A DNA stretch of 64,000 nucleotides, from contig UCNG01000025.1 of NCBI GenBank assembly GCA_900473915.1, positions 33,023 to 97,022 on the forward strand, read 5' to 3'. A program made the position numbers and the translations under genes. The notes below the pieces were generated by a model. It had not been told where the DNA came from, ran no database searches, and saw nothing but the letters and a program-made list of their open reading frames with translations. This document shows positions 58,202 to 64,000 of this stretch, piece after piece. Position 1 is the stretch's first letter; every line of letters begins with the position of its first letter. The DNA comes from Hyphomicrobiales bacterium. Its GTDB lineage: Bacteria; Pseudomonadota; Alphaproteobacteria; Rhizobiales; Rhizobiaceae.

Positions 58202-58540
58202 TTACCGTCCCGCGACGATGGACGAAATGATGCCGGTTGCGATGCCGATCAGCAGGTAGTCGTTGTTGACCTTGACCCAGTGATAACCGCGTGGCGGCTG
58301 GCGCAGCTTGTAGCGCGAATAGTTGTTCACCACGTGACCCCGATAGTTGGGTGGAAGGCGGTTACCCTTCTTCCAGCTGTGGTGACGGCGGTTTTCATAC
58401 TTGCGCGCATCATATTTCGGGCCGCCCTTGTACATCTGGCTGTGAGACGGCTTGCCGTGATGCGACGGATAAGGCTGTGCCATCGCGGCTGGTGCGGCGA
58501 GAACTGAAAGGGCGGTGAGAGCAATAACGATCCGCTTCAT
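58202..58540 (-). CDS. RcnB-like periplasmic protein
   Basis: 112-aa secreted protein. A signal peptide ends near AAMAQ. The mature part is rich in His, Lys and Tyr, then has the RcnB domain: KKGNRLPPNYRG, YSRYKLRQPPRGYHWVKVNN and DYLLIGIATGIISSIVAG. RcnB in Escherichia coli affects nickel and cobalt balance; many relatives have no known role. It converges with the receptor-like gene. Confidence 0.85.
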   Translation of the reverse strand: MKRIVIALTALSVLAAPAAMAQPYPSHHGKPSHSQMYKGGPKYDARKYENRRHHSWKKGNRLPPNYRGHVVNNYSRYKLRQPPRGYHWVKVNNDYLLIGIATGIISSIVAGR

Positions 58541-58745
58541 ATCGGCTTCCTTTGTTATATTCGATGGGAGGACAATGCGCCCGCCAATGTGAATGCCAAG
58601 TGAATGGGACCATTAAATAAGTTTAATGATTTCATAGACCTGGAACGAAAGCGCGATCTTGCGTTTCCCATTTGCCCGAAATGCGCTAGGTAGAAGTCAA
58701 ATCGCGCGCACCCCGAAAAAGGGGCAAGTGTCAGAGGACTGGATC

Positions 58746-58838
58746 ATGATGAACTGGGTTTTCATTCTGCAGGGCGTTATCGCGTTCGGGCTGGCCGCAC
58801 TGGCCATCGCGGTCATCCTGCGGCACCGCCGCCACTGA
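58746..58838 (+). CDS. 30-aa putative small membrane protein
   Basis: The frame reads MMNWVFILQGVIAFGLAALA and ends ILRHRRH, then stop. A single hydrophobic helix with a basic C-terminus is typical of small inner-membrane proteins. AGAGGA lies about nine bases upstream of the first ATG. The second ATG follows directly and could also be the start. No family is recognised. It stands alone between the RcnB-like gene (divergent) and the glycine-zipper lipoprotein. Confidence 0.55.
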   Translation: MMNWVFILQGVIAFGLAALAIAVILRHRRH

Positions 58839-58948
58839 TGCAGGGTCGATCCGTGATATTTTTCGCACCGGCCCGCCGGTTCCAAAGCAACGGAACATGA
58901 AGTCAATCGTTTAAGCTTGATCTGATATTTTCTCAGGAGGAGACAAGA

Positions 58949-59197
58949 ATGCGGAAAGTAGCACTTGGGTTGGTTGCCCTGCTCGCCATAACGGGCTGCA
59001 CCACCACTGAAAAGGATCTTTCCATCGGCACGGGCGCTGGCGCCATCATCGGCGGCATTGCCGGTGGCGGGCGCGGCGCATTGATCGGCGCTGGTGCGGG
59101 CGCGCTCGGCGGCCTGCTGGTGCGTGAACTGCGCAACGGCAATTGCGAGTATCGCGATCGCCATGGCCGCATTTATGTGGCTCGCTGCAAGCGATAG
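58949..59197 (+). CDS. Glycine-zipper lipoprotein
   Basis: 82-aa lipoprotein. The lipobox LAITGC gives the lipidated Cys at residue 17. A glycine zipper follows (GTGAGAIIGGIAGGGRGALI, then GAGAGALGGLL), then a short domain with NGNCEYRDRHGRIYVARCK. Such proteins resemble the 17-kDa surface antigen and SlyB families and sit in the outer membrane. AGGAGGAG precedes the ATG. A terminator follows at 59221. Confidence 0.85.
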   Translation: MRKVALGLVALLAITGCTTTEKDLSIGTGAGAIIGGIAGGGRGALIGAGAGALGGLLVRELRNGNCEYRDRHGRIYVARCKR

Positions 59198-59219
59198 TCC
59201 TGCAATTCAACATTTATCG

Positions 59220-59246
59220 AAAGCGCCGGTTTTCCGGCGCTTTTGC
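59220..59246 (+). terminator. Intrinsic terminator after the lipoprotein gene
   Basis: AAGCGCCGG (59221-59229) pairs with CCGGCGCTT (59234-59242) around TTTT and is followed by TTG. The stem is strong; the T run is short. Confidence 0.78.
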
Positions 59247-59337
59247 GTTCCAACATCTTCGCGCTGCCTGCCCTGATTGGAACCTTTGACCGCTGATGTC
59301 GTTCTATACGCAATCGAGACGGTTGAGGAGAATTCCG

Positions 59338-59841
59338 ATGAAGCTTGTTCTCAAAGCCGCCCTTGTCGCGCTGGGCCTATGTGCGGCGGGCGCAGCGCAG
59401 GCGGCGGACGCCATATCCACCACCAATCTCAATATCCGCACCGGTCCTGGCACGCGCTATGCGACGGTGGGCTCCATCCCGACCGGGGCGCCAGTGACGG
59501 TGCGCGGCTGCACGTCCGGTTACGGCTGGTGCCAGGTCAGCTATGGTCCGACCTTTGGTTGGGCTTCGTCGCGTTATCTGGCATTCCGGGAGGGGACATC
59601 CGGCGGTTACTCCGATGATTTCGGGCGCACCGCCGCGCTGATCGGCATTCCGCTTATTGCAGGCGTAGCCATAGGCTCTGCACTCAATGACCGTGATGAC
59701 TACTGGTATCGCGACCGTCGCTATTACCGGAACAGGCATTGGGATCGCCACGACTGGCGCGACCGTCCCCGCTGGCATGGCAATCACGGTCCGCGTGTTT
59801 ACCTGAGGCAGCGCGGACCAGACGGCCCGCACGGGCAGTAA
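59338..59841 (+). CDS. Secreted SH3-domain protein
   Basis: 167-aa exported protein. A signal peptide ends near AAQAADA. The bacterial SH3 domain reads STTNLNIRTGPGTRYATVGS, then GYGWCQVSYGPTFGWASSRY, so Cys pairs may form a disulfide. The tail has a hydrophobic segment (ALIGIPLIAGVAIGSAL) and an Arg/Tyr/Trp/His-rich end. Likely cell-envelope associated; the binding target is unknown. The ATG at 59338 has GAGGAG upstream. A hairpin follows at 59868. Confidence 0.82.
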   Translation: MKLVLKAALVALGLCAAGAAQAADAISTTNLNIRTGPGTRYATVGSIPTGAPVTVRGCTSGYGWCQVSYGPTFGWASSRYLAFREGTSGGYSDDFGRTAALIGIPLIAGVAIGSALNDRDDYWYRDRRYYRNRHWDRHDWRDRPRWHGNHGPRVYLRQRGPDGPHGQ

Positions 59842-59867
59842 ACAGACAATCCAGGTAGAGACAGCGA

Positions 59868-59896
59868 ACGCCGCGAAAAGAGCCACCTCGCGGCGT
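59868..59896. terminator. Hairpin after the SH3 protein gene
   Basis: ACGCCGCGA (59868-59876) pairs with TCGCGGCGT (59888-59896). No T run follows, so termination is uncertain. Confidence 0.5.
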
Positions 59897-59974
59897 GCTG
59901 TCATTGCAGTAAGCTTCGGGCTTCAATTGACTGGCAGTGCACTGCACCAACAGGAACCAGCTCATTGAAAATGG

Positions 59975-60051
59975 TGGCGATCCCGGCAGGATTCGAACCT
60001 GCGACATTCAGCTTAGAAGGCTGACGCTCTATCCAACTGAGCTACGGGACC
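59975..60051 (-). tRNA. tRNA-Arg (anticodon TCT)
   Basis: A 77-base cloverleaf on the minus strand. The 5' end reads GGTCCCGTAGCTCAGTTGG, the anticodon loop CTTCTAA carries TCT, and the T arm is CAGGTTCGAATCCTG. The acceptor pairs GGTCCCG with CGGGATC (one G-T pair), then G and encoded CCA. Confidence 0.96.
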
Positions 60052-60164
60052 TGATCTTTCGATAAAAATCGAAGATATTTCAACAACTGCAAGGTTTTGA
60101 AGGCAAAGTCTTGCCGAACTATCGCATTGCCCGGCCTGAAACAAGTGTCAGGCTAAACAGGCAA

Positions 60165-60470
60165 TCAGTGCGTCCAGGGCATTGTCCGGTCGAAACGGAA
60201 ATTGTCCGAATAGGAAACCTTGCGGCGCTTCGGTTCGTTCGGCTCGAAGACGCGATATGCGATACCATTGCGCTTTGCATAATCGACGGCTTCTTCCTGA
60301 GTGGCAAAGAACAGACGAATCTGGCTCTTCATATCGCCGGAAGAAGTGTAGCCCATCAAAGGCTCGACCATACGCGGGCTTTCCGGCTCATATTCCAGAA
60401 GCCACTGATCTGTCTTGGCCTGACCGGACTGCATGGCAGTCTTAGCTGGACGGTAAATACGTGCAACCAT
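60165..60470 (-). CDS. NDUFS4-like complex I accessory protein
   Basis: 101-aa soluble protein. It begins VARIYRPAKTAMQSGQAKTD and has WLLEYEPESPRMVEPLMGYT, QIRLFFATQEEAVDYAKRNG and RVFEPNEPKRRKVSYSDNF, the pattern of the 18-kDa subunit of NADH dehydrogenase. Alphaproteobacteria carry this gene apart from the nuo operon. It lies between two tRNA genes. Confidence 0.92.
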   Translation of the reverse strand: MVARIYRPAKTAMQSGQAKTDQWLLEYEPESPRMVEPLMGYTSSGDMKSQIRLFFATQEEAVDYAKRNGIAYRVFEPNEPKRRKVSYSDNFRFDRTMPWTH

Positions 60471-60623
60471 TTGAAGAACCCTGAACTACTCTCTTGCTCC
60501 CACGGGAGCTGAAATCAACCAAGCCAATAGTTTACACAGGAATGCATGTCAACGCGATAAAGACGCACGCTACAGGCGATGCCCCAACCGTCTTATACTG
60601 ATCAATTCAAATTTTGGGGAAAT

Positions 60624-60700
60624 TGGTCGGAGCGGCAGGATTCGAACCTGCGACCCCCTGATCCCAAATCAGGTGCGCTACCAGACTGCGCTACGCTCCG
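60624..60700 (-). tRNA. tRNA-Pro (anticodon TGG)
   Basis: A 77-base cloverleaf on the minus strand. The 5' end is CGGAGCGTAGCGCAGTCTGG, the anticodon arm CTGATTTGGGATCAG carries TGG, and the T arm is CAGGTTCGAATCCTG. The acceptor CGGAGCG pairs with CGCTCCG, then A and encoded CCA. Confidence 0.96.
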
Positions 60701-61284
60701 TGGCCCTTTCGGACGTTGAGTTCCCTAGAGAATTCGCATTCTTAAGGCAAGAGCTATTTTCAAACTTTTCCAAAAAAGTGGAATGAACGGCATACAGTGG
60801 GACAGGATGCCGCGAAATGTCCCACCAAAATTCACGTCGATGTTCCTTGATCGTTCCAGCGGGCAAAGGACGCGCGAAGCGAAGCCATCGCGGCTGTCCA
60901 TTCCGCTACTCCGTGCAGTCAACGAACCTGGCAACACGATCCCGATCCATCACTATATTCTGCAAGGCGACTTCCATGCACATCACCGTTCTGAAGTTCC
61001 AGCCGCTCGATGCGTGTTTCTAGCTTACTGATATCGATCTTGCTCTGCCCCCTTTCAATGCGCGATAGCTACCGGAAATACCGACGTCGGCTGCGCGATC
61101 ACACGCAAGGGATTGCAGTCGGATCTTTTGTTGGCTGGCCTTTCTAGACTGTAGTTAACGTGATGTCGGCTATTGCGACAACAATCCAGCGTTCATCATA
61201 GAAAACGTGACGCGAGCTTGGCCGATTGCAGTCGCTTGATTCTATCGCCCTAGGTGACCGACTCATAAGATCGAAGCCAAATAC
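60701..61284. other. Decayed stretch between tRNA-Pro and the IS21 element
   Basis: About 580 bp without an intact gene. It contains the broken XRE-like sequence at about 60958-61140 on the minus strand. The rest has short open frames without motifs. The stretch sits between a tRNA gene and IS DNA, a usual setting for eroded foreign DNA. I found no repeat of the tRNA 3' end that would mark an attachment site. Confidence 0.45.
60958..61140 (-). pseudogene. Remnant of an XRE-type helix-turn-helix gene
   Basis: Read on the minus strand, one frame gives KIRLQSLACDRAADVGISGS followed by YR. After a shift of frame the sequence continues RIERGQSKIDISKLETRIE. Joined, these match the usual HTH pattern (recognition helix, SY..RIERGQS, then LE). 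Further frame changes follow downstream. No intact start was found. The call rests on these motifs only. Confidence 0.4.
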
Positions 61285-61397
61285 TGTTGATTGCCACTGA
61301 GAACAGACCCCGGCGTGGCCTGATATTTCCATTGAGAATTGACCCATATTCCAACCTTCCCTCGCATGTTTTCAGCGAGGGCTATGGAGTGATCGAC

Positions 61398-62831
61398 ATG
61401 GCGTTATTGAGCGTGATCCGACGCTGGCATTTTCGAGACCATTTATCGATCCGGGAGATTTGCCGCAGGACCGCCCTATCCCGGAATACCATTCGCAAAT
61501 ACCTGCGCCTGGACCGTGTGGAGCCGAAGTTCAAGGTCCCGGAGCGGCCGAGCAAGCTCGATCCTTTTGCTGATCGGTTGTCTGCCTGGCTGAAGACAGA
61601 ATCCAAGAAGAACCGCAAACAGAAGCGGACGATGAAGCAATTGCATGCTGACCCGATGAGCCTTGGCTACGAGGGCTCCTACAATCGGGTTGCGGCATTT
61701 GCCCGGGAATGGCGTGATGATCGCCAGAGAGAGTTGCAGACGACGGGCCGCGGAACATATGTGCCTCTGGCGTTCGATCCCGGCGAAGCCTTCCAGTTCG
61801 ACTGGTCGGAGGACTGGCATCTACGACAACATGCGCACCGCGATCGACAAGGTCGGCCAAGGGAAAGAGCGTGACGTCAACGTGCGCTTCCAGGCTATGG
61901 CCAGCCACTACCTGTTCGAGCCTGAGTTTTGCAATCCGGCTTCAGGCTGGGGTGAAGAGGATCAGAAAACAGTCCAGTGGACTGTTTTCCCGATGAACGC
62001 CCGGAGCCCAAGCGGAGGGCCGGGTGGGACAAGTCGAAAAGAATGTTCAGGATGCGCGTCATCGGTTCTTTCAGCCCGTTCCGCGCTTTCCATCGCTGGA
62101 AGCCCTGAACGACTGGCTCGAGCAACGCTACAAGGAGTTCTGGGCACAGACCCCGCACGGCCAGATGCGTGGCACCATTGCCGACATCTGGGCGGAAGGA
62201 GCTCCCGCACTCATGTCCATTACCCGGCCGTTCGACGGGTTTGTAGAATACACCAAGCGTGTCTCTCCGGCCTGCCACGTGCATCTGGAGCGCAATCGCT
62301 ACAGCGTCCCAGCGTCCTTCGCCAATCGGTCGGTGAGCCTAAGGGTTTACCCAGACCGTGTTGTGGCCGCCGCAGAAGGACAGATCATTTGCGAGCATCG
62401 TCGCGTCATTGATCGCTCCCACGACAGGCCAGGACAGACGATCTACGACTGGTGGCACTATCTAGCCGTGGTGCAGCGTAAGCCAGGTGTGCTTCGCAAT
62501 GGCGCACCATTCGTCGAACTTCCCGATGCATTCCGGTCCTTGCAGCAATACTTGCTCAAGAGGCCGGGCGGCGACCGGGAGAGGGTCGATATCCTGGCGC
62601 TCGTCCTTCAACACGATGAACAGGCCGTCCTGTCGGCGGTTGACATGGCGCTGAAGTCCGGTGTTCCGACCAAGACGCATGTGCTGAACCTTGCATCGCC
62701 TTGTCGATGGCAAATCCTTCACGCCGCCGACCATCGATGCGCCGCAAGCCCTGACGCTCGTCAACGAGCCCAAGGCCAATGTTGAACGATACGATGCCCT
62801 GAGAAAGACGGAGGCCCGCCATGCGTCATAA
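61398..62831 (+). pseudogene. istA: istA transposase, broken by three lesions
   Basis: The intact part begins MALLSVIRRWHFRDHLSIRE. Lesion 1 is near 61813: FDWSEDW is joined out of frame to GIYDNMRTAID, so about 50 codons around the first catalytic region are lost. Lesion 2 is an insert of roughly 75-80 bases with a palindrome at about 61951-62027, after NPASGW; the frame resumes with GQVEKNVQDARHRFF. Lesion 3 is a 2-base deletion near 62692 (expected LLHRLVDGKS reads out of frame). The restored frame ends EARHAS at 62831. Transposase function is almost certainly lost. The expected sequence is from memory of the family. Confidence 0.85.
61965..61989. repeat. 25-base palindrome within istA
   Basis: GAAAACAGTCC (61965-61975) and GGACTGTTTTC (61979-61989) are perfect complements around AGT. 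The palindrome is the core of the insert in istA. In translation it reads QKTVQWTVF, a peptide I recall from other Rhizobiales proteins with small palindromic inserts. Confidence 0.7.
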
Positions 62832-63606
62832 TCCAGCAAGCGGTGCGATAGTCATCATGCTGCGGCAACTGAAGATGCACGGAATGGCACAAGCCGTCGG
62901 CGAACTAACCGAGCAAGGATCGCCGGCGTTCGAGGCCGCCATTCCGATCCTGTCGCAGCTTTTGAAAGCAGAGACCGCGGAACGTGAAGTTCGCTCCACT
63001 GCCTACCAGCTCAAGACGGCACGCTTCCCTGCCTATCGTGATCTGAATGGCTTCGACTTCGCCAGTAGCGAGATCAACGAGGCGCTCGTGCAGCAGCTTC
63101 ATCGCTGCGACTTCCTGGACGACGCAAACAACATCGTTCTGGTCGGTGGCCCCGGCACGGGCAAGACACACATTGCTAACGCGATAGGTGTTCTGGCCAT
63201 CGAGCATCACCACAAACGGGTTCGGTTCTTCTCAACGGTCGAGCTGGTCAACGCGCTGGAACAGGAAAAGGCGCAAGGACGGTCTGGGCAGATCGCCAAT
63301 CGCCTTGTCCACTCCGATCTCGTGATCCTTGATGAGCTTGGATACCTGCCGTTCAGCGCGTCGGGCGGTGCGATGCTCTTCCACCTGCTCAGCAAACTCT
63401 ACGAGCGAACCAGCGTCATCATCACAACGAACCTCAGCTTCAGCGAATGGGCCAGCGTCTTCGGTGATGCCAAGATGACCACGGCATTGCTCGATCGGCT
63501 TACCCATCATTGCCACATCCTTGAAACCGGAAACGACAGCTTCCGCTTAACGACAAAGGAGAAAACGAGGAACTTGACCACGACCGCAGACCCGAAACAT
63601 ACCTAA
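62821..63606 (+). CDS. istB: IS21-family helper ATPase IstB
   Basis: 261-aa AAA+ protein that assists the IS21 transposase. Walker A is GGPGTGKTH, Walker [12 protein letters not shown], and [20 protein letters not shown] follows, as in the family. The full length is open. It starts inside the end of istA (11-base overlap). With istA broken, it can only act together with an intact element elsewhere. Confidence 0.93.
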   Translation: MRHNPASGAIVIMLRQLKMHGMAQAVGELTEQGSPAFEAAIPILSQLLKAETAEREVRSTAYQLKTARFPAYRDLNGFDFASSEINEALVQQLHRCDFLDDANNIVLVGGPGTGKTHIANAIGVLAIEHHHKRVRFFSTVELVNALEQEKAQGRSGQIANRLVHSDLVILDELGYLPFSASGGAMLFHLLSKLYERTSVIITTNLSFSEWASVFGDAKMTTALLDRLTHHCHILETGNDSFRLTTKEKTRNLTTTADPKHT

Positions 63607-63661
63607 CAGGCGGGTCAATTCTCGGTGGAAATGCCCGGGCAGTTCTCAGTGGCAATCAACA

Positions 63662-63888
63662 TCCTGTCGTAGAGGCTCGTTTTCTTTGCGAAGCCGAGCA
63701 AGCTCCTGGCTCATGTCTTCATGCGGACCGGAGAGTAAATCTTTCTCAGCAAAATTACACAGCCAGCGGTCAAGTGTCGATTTGCCAATGCCAAGGTCCT
63801 CGGCAACCGATGAAATGCTTCGACCACTCGTCGTTAAAATCAGAATGGCTTCGCGCTTGAACTCTTCTGTAAATTCTCGCTGCTTCAA
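63662..63888 (-). pseudogene. IS3-family orfA, truncated by IS21
   Basis: The N-terminus MKQREFTEEFKREAILILTT is followed by the HTH segment SISSVAEDLGIGKSTLDRWL and the coiled-coil start ELARLRKENEPLRQ. The frame is then cut at the IS21 end near 63661, before the usual ERDILKKA motif. orfB is absent from the window. The DNA to the right (about 63900-63950) probably contains the IS3 terminal repeat. Confidence 0.75.
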
Positions 63889-64000
63889 TTCTAAGTCTCC
63901 TGTCAGTCTTGTCTAACAGAAGCCCTCCACTTTTAAAGGGAAGTCCACCCGAAGGTGATCTCACGAGAGTGTCGTTATCAGTGGTTGCGGGGGCAGGATT

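Larger units (their letters stand above)
61285..63661 (+). mobile_element. IS21-family element with degenerate istA
   Basis: The 20-base end TGTTGATTGCCACTGAGAAC (61285-61304) recurs as an exact reverse complement at 63642-63661. The internal order istA then istB on one strand, with a short overlap, is that of IS21. Total length is 2377 bp. The flanks, CCAAATAC on the left and TCCTGTCG on the right, do not match, so the target duplication is missing. The right end lies inside an IS3-family orfA. Confidence 0.88.

Noticed and set aside
60624-60700. tRNA-Pro as an attachment site for an island
   Set aside because: No repeat of the tRNA 3' end was found nearby and no integrase is present.
1-64000. 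CRISPR array or rRNA genes
   Set aside because: No regularly spaced repeats of 25-40 bases and no rRNA signature were seen.

Overview
The window looks like a chromosomal segment of an alphaproteobacterium of the order Rhizobiales, most likely the Brucella/Ochrobactrum group. This rests on remembered gene content and order, not on a search. The supporting blocks are plsX-fabH-ihfA-merR, nrdR-ribD-ribE-ribH-nusB, ppk-ppx next to rnd and aspS, aapJQMP, bpt, an L,D-transpeptidase beside a MarR/LdtR-like regulator, and scattered short palindromic repeats of about 45 to 106 bp. Most of the window is ordinary core chromosome; the two ends carry mobile DNA.

Layout. 1-1310: gene-poor DNA and an IS5-family (IS427-like) element with a frameshifted transposase. 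1547-8054: a 1273-aa autotransporter and a membrane PAS-GGDEF-EAL protein. 8161-11341: an SDR, a Tat-exported metallo-beta-lactamase-fold protein, the guanidine exporter gene sugE behind guanidine-II riboswitch-like hairpins, and a MerR regulator. 11826-16313: ihfA, fabH, plsX, a YceD-like protein, a ubiquinol-cytochrome c chaperone and bamE. 16383-23814: H+-pyrophosphatase, nusB, the riboflavin genes, nrdR and glyA. 24012-31742: L,D-transpeptidase, its MarR neighbour, small envelope proteins, a 3-hydroxyisobutyryl-CoA hydrolase-like protein, hemB, an RDD protein, bpt and a GNAT protein. 31833-42718: parC, a periplasmic protein, aspS, rnd, ppx and ppk. 43003-47597: a zinc-finger protein, a flavin monooxygenase, two VOC proteins, an HxlR regulator, an SRPBCC/ArsR pair and a GNAT protein. 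47672-52198: the aap amino-acid ABC transporter. 52650-60470: a PAP2 phosphatase, metC, an AI-2E-type permease, a glutamate-receptor-like channel, small envelope proteins, tRNA-Arg, an NDUFS4-like protein; then tRNA-Pro. 60701-64000: a decayed stretch with a broken XRE-like gene, a degenerate IS21 element and a truncated IS3-family orfA.

How the genes work together. The lipid genes (plsX, fabH) and the envelope genes (bamE, transpeptidase, PAP2, autotransporter) serve the cell surface. ribDEH with nusB form one tightly packed minus-strand run. ppk and ppx overlap and make and degrade polyphosphate. aapJ, Q, M and P encode one importer. The HxlR regulator and the SRPBCC-arsR operon appear to share a GCAAC-N6-GTTGC operator.

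The most interesting signals are two successive pairs of ACGR-type hairpins upstream of sugE, separated by a dispersed repeat; a prokaryotic ionotropic-glutamate-receptor architecture with an unusual pore; a palindromic insert inside istA; an inverted array of 8-bp repeats between rnd and ppx; and paired GCAAC-N6-GTTGC sites.
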